The position numbers were made by a program, and so were the translations under genes. The notes below the pieces were generated by a model. The model did no database searches. It had not been told where the DNA came from and saw only the letters and a list, made by a program, of their open reading frames with translations. Source: CADEFX01 sp963806735 (lineage in GTDB: Bacteria; Pseudomonadota; Alphaproteobacteria; Rhizobiales; Hyphomicrobiaceae). From it: 64,000 nt of DNA. Location of the stretch: the NCBI GenBank assembly GCA_963806735.1, contig CAWEBE010000069.1:124001-188000 (forward strand), in the 5' to 3' direction. Positions within the stretch are counted from its first letter, which is position 1, and each line of letters begins with the position of its first letter. This document shows positions 39,297-49,854 of this stretch, one piece after another.

Positions 39297-39479
39297 GCGC
39301 TTTCCCTGTTTGGTTGCATGGGCGGCATAGCTGCTGTGCCCAGGAAGCCGCACAAGCGGCTTTGCGGCGCACGGTCCTTGCCCTAAAATTGGTCGCCAAG
39401 CATCGAGCTTGGCCGCACAGGTGAACACGCCGTCCGAGCCTTGGTGCCAAGAACGCACAACGGCTGCAGGAGGATTCGC

Positions 39480-40262
39480 ATGCTGCTCGTGACATCTGCC
39501 ACCGAGGCCATGAGGAACCAGCGGCAGGTGCACGTGAACGGCAAGAACTACACGTTGAGCGAATTTGTCGGCGCCATGCCCTTGCGCGGCCACTACCAAG
39601 AGGGCAACGAGGTCAACGACAACGGCCTGCCGCAAGGTTTCCTCGTCACCCAGCCGCCGGGCTCCGTCACGCCTGCCCACTTCCACGAGCCGAATCAGTT
39701 TCAGGTCTTCGTTGCCGGCGGTGGACGGCTCGGGGCCAAGCCGGCCACGCCGCTCGCAGTCCAATATGCCAACAGCCACACGCCCTATGGCCCGATCGTG
39801 GCGGGCGCCGAAGGCCTGAGCTACTTCACGCTGCGCCAATGCTGGGACCCCGGTGCCAAATACGTGCCCGCAGCGCTCGATAAACTGCGTAAAGGCACGC
39901 AGCGCACCCGTATGGCGAGCGGCGTGGAGCTCGCGGCCGAGAGCGTACGCAAGACGCGCACGTGCTCGAAGACCGAAACCATATTCGAGGCGGAGGCCGA
40001 CGGTCTGGCGGCCTGGATTCTGCGCGTTGGCCCCGCGCAGAAGGTTTGCGGCCTGCCGGACCCGCGCGAGGGGGGCGGGCAGTATCTTCTCGTTGCCGGT
40101 GGCAGCGCCATACACGACGGCAAGGAGTTGCCGAAGTGGTCGACCATCTTTCTCTCACGCGAGGAGCCGCCGCCGCCGCTCACCACCGGCGATTCGGGCC
40201 TCGATCTTCTCGTTCTGCAATTCCCACAGCTCGTTTCCCCCTCACGGCGCGGCAAAGGGTGA
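39480..40262 (+). CDS. Cupin-like protein of unknown function
   Basis: 260 aa from ATG 39480, preceded by GGAGGA. The N-terminal half has the cupin pattern PPGSVTPAHFHEPNQFQVFVAGGGRLG, with the two His and Glu/Gln of a metal site. The second half (TETIFEAEADGLAAWILR, then GGGQYLLVAGGSAIHDGKELPKWSTIFLSREEP) repeats a beta-barrel-like pattern without metal residues. This makes a bicupin in which only the first half keeps metal ligands. No signal peptide. The function is unknown. It is 75 bases before the MFS gene on the same strand. Confidence 0.6.
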   Translation: MLLVTSATEAMRNQRQVHVNGKNYTLSEFVGAMPLRGHYQEGNEVNDNGLPQGFLVTQPPGSVTPAHFHEPNQFQVFVAGGGRLGAKPATPLAVQYANSHTPYGPIVAGAEGLSYFTLRQCWDPGAKYVPAALDKLRKGTQRTRMASGVELAAESVRKTRTCSKTETIFEAEADGLAAWILRVGPAQKVCGLPDPREGGGQYLLVAGGSAIHDGKELPKWSTIFLSREEPPPPLTTGDSGLDLLVLQFPQLVSPSRRGKG

Positions 40263-40337
40263 GTCCGGCACAGCGCCGGGCTATTCTTTTTTGCGACTTG
40301 CTGCCGCTCATGACTCCTGCCGCGCAAGGCGCACGCG

Positions 40338-41759
40338 ATGCAGTTCCCCATCGTCCCACTGGTCGTTGCGACCGCGCTGTTCATGGAGAATACCGACTCG
40401 ACAATTCTGGCGACGGCGCTGCCTACGATCGCGCGCGACCTCGGCATCGATCCGATCTCGCTGAAGCTGGCCGTCACGTCCTACCTCATCAGCCTGGCTG
40501 TCTTTATCCCGGTCAGCGGCTGGGTGGCTGACCGGGTCGGCGCCTGCACGACCTTCCGCATTGCTCTGGTCGTGTTCATGGCTGCTTCTATCGGCTGCGC
40601 CTCGTCGCGTTCGCTGGCCGAGTTCGTGCTCTGGCGCGCCGTGCAGGGCGCGGGCGGCGCCATGATGGTGCCGGTGGGCCGCATGGTCGTGGTGCGCGCG
40701 GTGCCAAAAGCGGAGCTGGTGCGCGCGCTCTCCTTTCTCGCCATGCCGTCGCTTATCGGTCCGATGCTGGGGCCGCCGCTCGGCGGTTTCATCGTCACCT
40801 TCGCCGACTGGCGCTGGATCTTCTTCGTCAATCTGCCGATCGGCGTGCTCGGCATCGTTTTGGCGACGCTGTTCATTCCTGACACCAAGCAAGAGACGCC
40901 GCCTCTCGATGTGAAAGGCTTCGCACTCTCGGCGCTGGGTCTGGGCGGCCTCGTTGCCGGGCTCGCTGTCAGCGGCCGGCGCATCGCACCGCCCGAGGTG
41001 TCGCTGGCGTGCCTGAGCATCGGCGCCCTGTCGCTCTATGCCTATGTGCGACATGCCTTCAGCGTAGAGCGTCCGCTGCTCGACCTGCGCCTGTTGCGCT
41101 TCAAGACTTTCGAGGCCGGAATTCTCGGTGGAACGCTCTTCCGTCTCGGTGTGGGAGCGAGCGCCTTCCTGCTGCCGATGATGCTGCAGCTCGGCTTCGG
41201 CCTCGACGCTTTCAGCTCGGGTCTAATCACATTTGCTGGCGCCATAGGCGCTCTTGCCATGAAGCCGCTGGCGCATCGGTTCCTGCATCGCTTCGGCTTC
41301 CGCCGTCTGCTCATCGTCAACGGACTGATCGCCTCGTCCCTGCTGCTGGCCAACGCCTCATGGACAGCGTTGACGCCACCGCTCCTGATCTCCTTCGTGC
41401 TACTTGTCGGGGGTTTCTCGCGCTCCCTGCAGTTCACGAGCCTGTCTGCCATCACCTATGCCGAGCTCGAGCAGCGTCAGATCGGCTCAGCCACCGGCAT
41501 GTCGACGGTGGCACAGCAGGTATCGGTGAGCTTTGGCGTGGCCATCGGCGCCATGGTGCTCGAAATATCCGAATGGGCGCACGGCCGCCACGAGCCGCTG
41601 GCCGCCGATTTTTCCGTGGCGTTCGTCGTTGTCGGCCTGCTTTCGGCCCTCACGGCCCTGGCAATGCTGCGCTTGCCGCCCGATGCCGGGGACGAGATCA
41701 CGGGACGCCAACTCGGACAGACGGCGCCCCCCGCCCGCGCTCCGACCATCAGCGGCTAA
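40338..41759 (+). CDS. DHA2 family major facilitator superfamily transporter
   Basis: 473 aa with about 14 hydrophobic segments. Signature motifs are FMENTDSTILATALPTIARDLG (helix 1 motif D1), VSGWVADRVGACTTFRIALVVF (motif A), LWRAVQGAGGAMMVPVGRMVV (motif B) and GPMLGPPLGGFIVTFADWRWIFFVNLPIGVLG (motif C). These define the 14-TMS drug-H+ antiporter (EmrB/QacA) group. It would export a toxic or signalling compound; the specificity is not readable. No membrane-fusion partner gene is adjacent. It is convergent with the substrate-binding protein gene on the minus strand. Confidence 0.93.
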   Translation: MQFPIVPLVVATALFMENTDSTILATALPTIARDLGIDPISLKLAVTSYLISLAVFIPVSGWVADRVGACTTFRIALVVFMAASIGCASSRSLAEFVLWRAVQGAGGAMMVPVGRMVVVRAVPKAELVRALSFLAMPSLIGPMLGPPLGGFIVTFADWRWIFFVNLPIGVLGIVLATLFIPDTKQETPPLDVKGFALSALGLGGLVAGLAVSGRRIAPPEVSLACLSIGALSLYAYVRHAFSVERPLLDLRLLRFKTFEAGILGGTLFRLGVGASAFLLPMMLQLGFGLDAFSSGLITFAGAIGALAMKPLAHRFLHRFGFRRLLIVNGLIASSLLLANASWTALTPPLLISFVLLVGGFSRSLQFTSLSAITYAELEQRQIGSATGMSTVAQQVSVSFGVAIGAMVLEISEWAHGRHEPLAADFSVAFVVVGLLSALTALAMLRLPPDAGDEITGRQLGQTAPPARAPTISG

Positions 41760-41782
41760 CACAACGCCCTTCAACAAGCATG

Positions 41783-42794
41783 TCAGTTGCCGGGCAGCGC
41801 GTGCACGTTGTCGAAGAAGGCGTCCTTCCAGCTTGTCAGCGTGTGGTTCAACAATCCGGATCGTTTCATGTAGTCCGCGTACGCCATCACGCCTGTCGGC
41901 TGCGGCACAAAGTCGAGCATGTTGGGGTCCTCGATGAGCTTCTGGATCGTGTCCAGGCTCAGCTTCGAAGGCTCCGCTTTCAAAAACAGCTCGGCCGCGG
42001 CGCGCTTGTTTGCGGCTATGATCTTCTGCGCCTCCACCAGCGCGAGGTACGTGGCCTCGTACAACTTGGGATTCTCGTTGCGCCATTTCTCGGCGGCGTA
42101 GGCCACGATCAGCGTGTGCTTCGTCCCGATGACGTCGTAGGATGTCATCACGGTGCGCACATTCGGCGCTGCAAGCTCCATCTGGATGAAAGGAACGGTT
42201 GTGGCGTGGGTCTTGAATGCCGCCCCGCCGGACAGCAATCCAGCCACGCCATCGGGGTGCGAGATGCCAACGGCCAGCGAGTTCCAGCTTCTCCCTGTTT
42301 TCCCAGCCGAAGGTTTTTGCTGCGGCCATCTGCAACACGACGGCATGCTGCGTGCCTTTGCCGGCGGTCATGGCGATGCGGTCGTTCTCGCCGAAGTCTT
42401 TCACCGACTGAATGCGAGTATCCGTGGTGTTGAAGTAGATCGGCGAGTCGGCAATCGCCATCATGCCTTTGACTGGTGCGTGAGCTATCGTCTTGTCGCG
42501 CAGGTTGAGCATGACCGTCAGGCCCGCCATGGCGAGGTTGACGCTGCCCGAGATGATCGCATCGTTGGCGGCGGCCCCGCTGGCGAGCCGTGCGACCTCG
42601 ACCTTGGCATCGGAGATGCCGAGTTGCCCGGCGTGTTTCTCGATCAGCTTGCCGTCGAGAGCCACCAGCAGTGGCAGATACGAGATGCCGAACTGCTGGA
42701 CGATGCGCACGGTGTTCTGAGCAGATGCGGGCTCAGCTGATCCCCACCCCGCCACCGCAACCACGAGCGCTGCGGCGAGCCTGAAGCACTTCAT
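41783..42794 (-). CDS. ABC transporter substrate-binding protein, SsuA/NMT1-like (frameshifted)
   Basis: 336 aa after correction, with a signal peptide (LAAALVVAVAGWGSAEPASAQ). The mature start NTVRIVQQFGISYLPLLVALDGKLIEKHAGQLG is typical of the SsuA/ThiY/NMT1-like periplasmic fold. The second part has TTVPFIQMELAAPNVRTVM and AYAAEKWRNENPKLY. The two are in different frames; removal of one G from the GGAAC at 42282-42286 (minus strand) gives REKLNSLAVGISHPDGV. AGGAGA precedes the start. The transporter's permease and ATPase genes are not present nearby, so this receptor is isolated. The ligand may be a nitrate, sulfonate or taurine-like compound. Confidence 0.82.
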
Positions 42795-42826
42795 GTCATT
42801 CTCCTGCTGTGCATGGGATGAGCCGG

Positions 42827-43711
42827 TCACATGAGCTTGGCCAGCGCCGGCCGCATCACCGGGATTTCCATCAGATCCTCGCCGAAGAACAGGTTGCCGC
42901 CGTAGACCCTGGCCATCTCGCCGATGACGCGCTCGCGGACGCCCGGTTTATCGAATTGCTCCGTGATGTGGGTCAGCACCAGGTTCTGCACCTGAGCGGC
43001 CGCGGCCAGCTGGGCAAGCTCCATGTGGCCCATGCACGACTCGGCGAAGGGCTCGTTGAGTGCCGTGCCGGAGAGGTAGTGGCACATGTGCACGAGCACA
43101 TCGGCGCCGCGCGCGAAATCCTCCATCGTCGGGCAGGGCCCGCTGTCGCCCGAATAGACGAACGTCAGGCCCTGATGCTTCAAGCGAAAGGCAAAGGTCG
43201 TCAGATACGGCTGGAAGTGCCGCGCATCGCCGACCTCCACGGACCATTCGCCGTGCTGCACGCTATCGCCGAGCTTCAATTCCTGCACGATGGGTGACGG
43301 GCGCACGCGAGGCAGAGCTCCGCCGCGTGCCTCATAAATTCCGAGGCTGCAGCCGTGGCTCGTGCGCGCAACGAGGTCGGACTCGTAGACACCGCCGACA
43401 TTGAAGAGCTGCTCCGTCATGCGTGCGAGCGGCGCCGGCCCGAACACCTTCAAGTCCCCGACCTCGCCGGCGCCCTGGTCCCAGCGCGTCAGGATCATGC
43501 GCGCGTAGTCCCCGCAGTGGTCGTAGTGCAGGTGGGTGAAGAAGAGGTGGGTGACGTCGGTGGCCTTGATGCCGAGCTCGAGCAGGCGGTGGTGCGCGCC
43601 AAAGCCGTGATCGAACACCAGCACATCCGAGCCGACCTCGACAACATAACCCGAGCATTGCCGGCGCAGAGAGGGGGTTGGCGTGCCGGTCCCAAGCAGT
43701 CGGATGCGCAT
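42827..43711 (-). CDS. MBL fold metallo-hydrolase
   Basis: 294 aa. The metallo-beta-lactamase zinc motif H-x-H-x-D-H is in FFTHLHYDHCGDYARM, with a further Asp in FVYSGDSGPCP and a His in LVLTHITEQF. The N-terminal MRIRLLGTGTPTPSLRRQCSGYVVEVG is typical of the RNase Z-like or arylsulfatase-like branch. The enzyme would bind two zinc ions and hydrolyse an ester or phosphodiester. The neighbouring binding-protein gene ends 32 bases away on the same strand. Role unassigned. Confidence 0.87.
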   Translation of the reverse strand: MRIRLLGTGTPTPSLRRQCSGYVVEVGSDVLVFDHGFGAHHRLLELGIKATDVTHLFFTHLHYDHCGDYARMILTRWDQGAGEVGDLKVFGPAPLARMTEQLFNVGGVYESDLVARTSHGCSLGIYEARGGALPRVRPSPIVQELKLGDSVQHGEWSVEVGDARHFQPYLTTFAFRLKHQGLTFVYSGDSGPCPTMEDFARGADVLVHMCHYLSGTALNEPFAESCMGHMELAQLAAAAQVQNLVLTHITEQFDKPGVRERVIGEMARVYGGNLFFGEDLMEIPVMRPALAKLM

Positions 43712-43817
43712 GTCCAGGTTCTTGGCTCCCTTGTTGTCGACTGACCGTAGTTTGGGCCACGTCTGGCGACGCGCACAAGCCCGTTGGACGGGCACAACCG
43801 GGTGGCGTTCTGAGCAT

Positions 43818-44462
43818 TCAGGGCCGGCTTGGCTCCCGCGCCAGCCATGTCTCGATGGCCTCGGCCAGTCCGTCGATCGGCCGGAAGCCGTTCGTCACCT
43901 GCGCGTAGCCGTCGGCCTCGTTGCCTGCCACCAGGCAGGGAAAACCTTCTACGCCCGCCTGCTGCGAGGTCAGGAAATCGCGGAACGTCTCGTTGCGCGT
44001 GTCACCGGCAAGAAATTCTGACGTGAACGCCGCTCGGTCGATGCCGGCTTCGCTCTCGGCAATCTCCGCCAAGACCTCCGTCTGCGTGATGTCCTGATTG
44101 CGGGCATAGAAGGCTTGCTGGATCGCGGCCATGAACGTCAGCGCCCGGTCGGGCCGCAACCGGCGCATGGTCACGACCGCGCGGCACGCGGGCTCCGTGT
44201 CGTAGACAAAGCCTTCGCGCTCGAAGAAGGCGAAGTCGAAGGGTTGACCTGAAGCCTCGCCGACGCGGGTCCAAGCGCCGCGAATGTAGTCCTTGTCCTG
44301 CGCGCGCATCGGCCGCGTGTTGCCGGCCCTGAGACCGCCCATCACCAGCCTTACCGGCAGCCGGCCCGAAAACCGCTCGGCCAATGCCGCAATGACAGGC
44401 GAGAACCCGTAGCACCAGGAGCACATCGGATCGGCGAAGTAGAGAAAATGCCTGTCGGTCAT
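43818..44462 (-). CDS. DsbA family thioredoxin-fold protein
   Basis: 214 aa from the ATG at 44462. The redox motif CSWC occurs in FADPMCSWCYGFSPV near the N-terminus, and the cis-Pro segment is GVEGFPCLVAGNEADGY near residue 178. There is no signal peptide, so it should be a cytosolic member of the DsbA/FrnE branch and not a periplasmic oxidase. The active site C-S-W-C is typical of the FrnE-like group, linked to oxidative stress. A GTG 12 bases upstream (MAAAMTDR) is a possible alternative start. It is isolated between divergent genes. Confidence 0.85.
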   Translation of the reverse strand: MTDRHFLYFADPMCSWCYGFSPVIAALAERFSGRLPVRLVMGGLRAGNTRPMRAQDKDYIRGAWTRVGEASGQPFDFAFFEREGFVYDTEPACRAVVTMRRLRPDRALTFMAAIQQAFYARNQDITQTEVLAEIAESEAGIDRAAFTSEFLAGDTRNETFRDFLTSQQAGVEGFPCLVAGNEADGYAQVTNGFRPIDGLAEAIETWLAREPSRP

Positions 44463-44650
44463 GGCAGCCGCCACTTACTGCAACACCCTGCAACTACAAC
44501 ACATGGGCCGTATATCACGGTTCCCGGCTTTGCGGATGGATTGCGCCGGAACCATGAGGCGGGCGAGGACTTGATGAGCCATGCCGGGCTCGCCATCTGC
44601 CTGCGCATGGTCCGACGGCTGGCAGGCCTGCATTGAGGACTTGAGGCGCG

Positions 44651-45439
44651 ATGTTTCCCCTTCGTGACAGCGTGGTGCGCACGCGCGAGCCGGTCGTCGT
44701 CTGGGCGATCATTGCGCTCAACGTCGCCGTGTTCGCCTATCAGCTCACTCTTTCCGCGCCCGAGCTGCAAGCCTTCGTCGTGCAGCACGCCCTGATCCCG
44801 TTGCGCTATTTCAGCCCTGGCTGGGCCGCACGCCACGGCTTGGCAGCTGCCGACCTGACGCCGTTCCTCACCAACACGTTCATGCACGGCGGCTTCCTGC
44901 ACATCATCCTCAATCTATGGACCCTCTACATCTTCGGGCCCGCCCTCGAAGACCGTCTCGGCCCCGCACGATTCCTGACGCTGTATCTGGCGGCGGGTGT
45001 TATCGCCAGTGTGGCGCATGCCGTGTTCAATGCGTTCTCTGCGATCCCCGCACTCGGTGCATCGGGCGCCATCGCTGGTGTCATCGGCGCCTATGCCGTG
45101 CGCTTTCCCTATGCCTGGGTACGCGTGCTGGTGCTGGTCATCATCTTCCCGCTGTTCTTCAGCATCCCGGCCATGCTGTTCGCCGGCATCTGGTTCCTGA
45201 TGCAGGTGATGCAGGGCACCAGCGAGCTGTTCCTGCCGGGAGCCGGCGGCGGCATCGCCTGGTGGGCGCACATCGGGGGCTTCCTCGCTGGCCTTTTCTT
45301 GGTGCGGCCGCTGGAGCCGGCCTCCGGCTCGGCCGCTGCCGGCGGACCGTGGGCCAACCGCGACTATGAGAGCCAGTTCCAGAGGGGCATGCACTTCATG
45401 GGGCCCCGTCCGAGCCGTTGGGTGCCGCCACGGGGCTGA
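44651..45439 (+). CDS. Rhomboid family intramembrane serine protease
   Basis: 262 aa with about six membrane helices. The catalytic Ser is in the GASGAIAGVIGAYAVRFP motif and the catalytic His in GGIAWWAHIGGFLAGLFLV; NTFMHGGFLHIILNLWTLYIFG is the conserved L1/helix region. The dyad is complete, so it should be active, cleaving within the membrane. The substrate is unknown. The long tail after the last helix is rich in Gly and Pro. It converges on the DUF1003 gene, 6 bases apart. Confidence 0.95.
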   Translation: MFPLRDSVVRTREPVVVWAIIALNVAVFAYQLTLSAPELQAFVVQHALIPLRYFSPGWAARHGLAAADLTPFLTNTFMHGGFLHIILNLWTLYIFGPALEDRLGPARFLTLYLAAGVIASVAHAVFNAFSAIPALGASGAIAGVIGAYAVRFPYAWVRVLVLVIIFPLFFSIPAMLFAGIWFLMQVMQGTSELFLPGAGGGIAWWAHIGGFLAGLFLVRPLEPASGSAAAGGPWANRDYESQFQRGMHFMGPRPSRWVPPRG

Positions 45440-45445
45440 GCCGCA

Positions 45446-46153
45446 TCAGCGCCGGCGCTCGCTCATGATTTCTAGCTGAAGCTGCTGGATCTCCGCCAGC
45501 CGCTGCCATTGCCTGTTGATCAGATGATCCATCTTTTCGTGCAGGTGCCGGATTTCCAGCTCGGCCTTGAGGTTGATCTGATAGTCGTTGAGCGACCGCA
45601 GCCGATCCTTCGCTTCCTGCCGCTTCTGGCTCATCATGATGATCGGCGCCTGCAGGGCGGCGACGCACGACAGGATTAGGTTGAGCAGGATGAAGGGATA
45701 GGGGTCGAACGCCTCGCGCTCAGAGATCGTCATGTTGAAAGCGATCCACACGCCCAGCGCCATGCAGAAGCCAACAATGAACATCCAGCTTCCGCCGAAG
45801 CTCGCGAGCTGATCCGACAGCCGCTCGCCGAGGCTGCGTTTGTCCTCGTACTCCTGCTCGACGTTCTCGGTCAGCGTCTCGTGCGTCATGAGGCTGTCGG
45901 CAACCTTGCGCTCGATCTCGGTAATCTCGCCGCTTTCGGCTCTCAGCAGGTCTTCGACGTAGAGGGCTCGATAGCGAGCGATCTCGGTGCGCGATACCAG
46001 AGCGTCTGGACCCAAATCGGGATGATCCTTGCGGATGCGCTCAGTCAGGCTCGGCCGTAGCGTATCGATGTTGACGAGCTCGCGGCGCGCCCTCTCATGG
46101 CCGGTGATGGAGCAATGCAGGCGGTCTTTCTTCGACGCATGACTGTTCGACAC
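45446..46153 (-). CDS. DUF1003 domain-containing membrane protein
   Basis: 235 aa from the GTG at 46153, which follows GGAGGA at a good spacing. Two close membrane helices (GGSWMFIVGFCMALGVWIAFN and FILLNLILSCVAALQAPIIMMSQKRQ) are the DUF1003 core, with a long soluble N-terminal part and a C-terminal coiled coil of about 50 residues (LKAELEIRHLHEKMDHLINRQWQRLAEIQQLQLEIM). The family is uncharacterised. It is divergent from ettA, with a 249-base gap. The N-terminal region resembles the usual start with a Glu-Arg-rich helix. Confidence 0.85.
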   Translation of the reverse strand: MSNSHASKKDRLHCSITGHERARRELVNIDTLRPSLTERIRKDHPDLGPDALVSRTEIARYRALYVEDLLRAESGEITEIERKVADSLMTHETLTENVEQEYEDKRSLGERLSDQLASFGGSWMFIVGFCMALGVWIAFNMTISEREAFDPYPFILLNLILSCVAALQAPIIMMSQKRQEAKDRLRSLNDYQINLKAELEIRHLHEKMDHLINRQWQRLAEIQQLQLEIMSERRR

Positions 46154-46402
46154 GGCACGTCCTCCGTGACCGTTGCTCCGATCGCATGAGGCTGGCAAGC
46201 AGACGACGCCTCAGCTACAGGCCTATTTGCCGGCCTCTAGCAGCGTCAGTGGTCTGCCGATTTGCTTAGCTGCCGCTTATCTAGTGTCGGGCTGCACTGG
46301 CGTCTATGCCCGGTCAAAAATTCGCTGGAACATTGTCATGACCGTGCGCTGTGGCTAAAACCCCGGCGACCCCTACACAAATTCACACGCAGAGGCGCCG
46401 CT

Positions 46403-48062
<1,660 letters not shown>

Positions 48063-48099
48063 AAGCCGCCCGCACGCTTCGTAATGGTGAGACGAGCCC

Positions 48100-48843
48100 A
48101 TGTCCGAGCTGGTCATCATCGCCGCCATCGGCTTCTGCGCCCAGCTCGTCGATGGCGCGCTGGGGATGGCCTTCGGCCTGATCTCGACCACGGCTCTGCT
48201 TGCGCTTGGCATCCCACCGGCACAGGCGAGTGCTGCCGTGCACACGGCCGAAGTGGCGACGACGGGTGCGTCCGGCTTGTCGCATCTGTTTCACCGCAAC
48301 ATCAACGCTCGACTGTTCGCAACACTGGGCGCAGCCGGCGTTCTCGGCGGCGTCATCGGCGCCTACGTGCTCTCGAACATCGATGGCCGAGCTATCCGCC
48401 CGTTTATCTCGGCTTATCTGCTGGTCATGGGCATTCTGATCCTGATGCGCGCCTTCCGCCTCGCGCCGGTCGATGAGGACGCGAAAGCGACTTACGCAGC
48501 CCCGCTCGGCCTGGTCGGTGGCTTCCTCGATGCCATCGGCGGCGGCGGCTGGGGGCCGATGGTCTCGTCAACGCTGATCGGATCGGGGCATGCGCCGCGC
48601 AAAGTCATAGGCTCCGTGAACGCCGCTGAGTTCTTTGTCACGGTGGCGGTGGCCACGACCTTCTTCATCGAGCTTGGGATGTCGCACATGCAGCACATCG
48701 CCGCGCTGGTGCTCGGCGGCATCCTGGCGGCGCCATTCGGCGCCTACGTCGTGCGCTATGTGTCGACGAGGCTCCTGATGTCGCTGGTTGGCGTGCTTGT
48801 CGTGTCGCTCGCCGTGTTCCAGCTCGCCCGGTCGTTTGGTTGA
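48100..48843 (+). CDS. Sulfite exporter TauE/SafE family protein
   Basis: 247 aa with about eight membrane segments arranged as two repeats. The repeats begin FCAQLVDGALGMAFGLISTTALLALGIPPAQASAAVHTAEV and GGGGWGPMVSSTLIGSGHAPRKVIGSVNAAEFFVTV, both typical of the family. The family exports sulfite, sulfoacetate or other small anions. Nothing in the flanks points to sulfur metabolism, so the substrate is open. It follows ettA by 37 bases and may be cotranscribed. Confidence 0.92.
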   Translation: MSELVIIAAIGFCAQLVDGALGMAFGLISTTALLALGIPPAQASAAVHTAEVATTGASGLSHLFHRNINARLFATLGAAGVLGGVIGAYVLSNIDGRAIRPFISAYLLVMGILILMRAFRLAPVDEDAKATYAAPLGLVGGFLDAIGGGGWGPMVSSTLIGSGHAPRKVIGSVNAAEFFVTVAVATTFFIELGMSHMQHIAALVLGGILAAPFGAYVVRYVSTRLLMSLVGVLVVSLAVFQLARSFG

Positions 48844-48868
48844 AGGGCGAGGGGGCGGACGAGCTAGT

Positions 48869-49252
48869 CTAGCTCCGCTCCAGCAACTCGATCGACACGC
48901 CTTCCGGGCCGCGCAGGAAGGCAATGCGCACGCCCGGTCGGACGGTGGTCGGCTCCATGGTGAACTCGGCGCCCTTCTTCTTGAGATCGGCGACAATGGC
49001 GTCGATACCCTTCACTTTGAGTCCGAAGTGGTCGAGGCCCTGGTAAGGCGTGGTCGGCGGCGAATTGACGCCGTCGCCCGGTGTGACCGGCGCAATGAAC
49101 ACGTCGGCGCTGCCCACCTTCAAGTCGATGCGCGGCTTGCCTTCCTGCATCGTGCGGATGACTTCGGCGCCGAACATGCGCTCGTAGAAGGCGGCGGTCG
49201 CCTCCGGGTTGGGGCTGCGCAGATGGATATGGTCCCAGGTGTAGGTGGCCAC
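48869..49252 (-). CDS. VOC family protein (glyoxalase/methylmalonyl-CoA epimerase-like)
   Basis: 127 aa, a single vicinal-oxygen-chelate domain. It begins MATYTWDHIHLRSPNPEATAAFYERMFGAEV with a His metal ligand, then HFGLKVKGIDAIVADLKKKGAEF with another His, and ends IAFLRGPEGVSIELLERS with Glu. Such metal ligands are at the usual places. The size is too short for two repeats, so it would act as a dimer. It could be an epimerase, a glyoxalase-like lyase or a resistance protein. The trmO gene is 67 bases upstream on the same strand. Confidence 0.88.
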   Translation of the reverse strand: MATYTWDHIHLRSPNPEATAAFYERMFGAEVIRTMQEGKPRIDLKVGSADVFIAPVTPGDGVNSPPTTPYQGLDHFGLKVKGIDAIVADLKKKGAEFTMEPTTVRPGVRIAFLRGPEGVSIELLERS

Positions 49253-49319
49253 GTTTCACTCCCGTCTCGAGTTGTCCTGGTGAATGCTACGCCGCGCTCG
49301 CGCCTGAGCCAAGTGGTGC

Positions 49320-49817
49320 TCATCGCCCTGTCGCATCCGGCACCGAGTCGACGCTCGGCAGATACGGCTTGATGTCGAGGAGCGGCGTGCCGTCGAGGCA
49401 GTCAATAGCGTCGATTTCAATGCGGCCCGCCGAGACGTCGATCGACAGGAGGCGAACGACCGCCAGCGCGACCGGGTTCGGCCTGAGCGGCGAGCGCAGG
49501 CCAAATACTCCACGCGGCACCGGACTGTGCTTGGGCGACTGCACGATCAGATCGCGGCGCGCCTGATGCATCCAATAGAGCACAATGGCGTGCGAGAAGC
49601 GCTCCAGTCCATCGAGCCCGGCACGATATGGCTCATCCAATTCGATGTGCGCGGTCTCGCCTCGCTCGCGCGCCTCGCGCGGATTTTTCGGTGCATCGGC
49701 GCGCGAGGCCCAGCTGGTGCGAATGCGGCCAATGAAGACCACATGCGCATCGCCGGCGCGCGCGGCGGGATCGAAGGGCAGGGCGATCTCGCCCGGGCGT
49801 GGAGGTTGGATCGTCAT
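49320..49817 (-). CDS. trmO: tRNA (N6-threonylcarbamoyladenosine(37)-N6)-methyltransferase TrmO
   Basis: 165 aa, complete. The TrmO/TsaA domain has RPGEIALPFDPAA at the N-terminus, GLDGLERFSHAIVLYWMHQARR, GVFGLRSPLRPNPVALAVVRLL and DCLDGTPLLDIKPYLPSVDS, all hallmark segments of the family. TrmO uses S-adenosylmethionine to N-methylate t6A37 of certain tRNAs. The Ser and Arg of the RSPLRPNP motif bind SAM. No partner gene is nearby. Between it and the ThDP enzyme on the same strand there are 37 bases. Confidence 0.92.
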   Translation of the reverse strand: MTIQPPRPGEIALPFDPAARAGDAHVVFIGRIRTSWASRADAPKNPREARERGETAHIELDEPYRAGLDGLERFSHAIVLYWMHQARRDLIVQSPKHSPVPRGVFGLRSPLRPNPVALAVVRLLSIDVSAGRIEIDAIDCLDGTPLLDIKPYLPSVDSVPDATGR

Positions 49818-49854
49818 GGCCGCAGATTATTTGAAACTGCCCAGTCCGTCCCGA

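Noticed and set aside
38493..40115. 540-codon open frame on the minus strand over the ELM1, oxygenase and cupin genes
   Set aside because: Crosses three real genes on the opposite strand; no motif.
44448..44636. 62-codon plus-strand frame before the rhomboid gene
   Set aside because: No ribosome binding site and it overlaps the start region of the DsbA-like gene; no conserved pattern.
46281..46340. CTAGTGTC followed by an ATTCGC-like piece, resembling half of family A
   Set aside because: Only the first 8 bases match, and there is no opposing arm, so chance is the better explanation.
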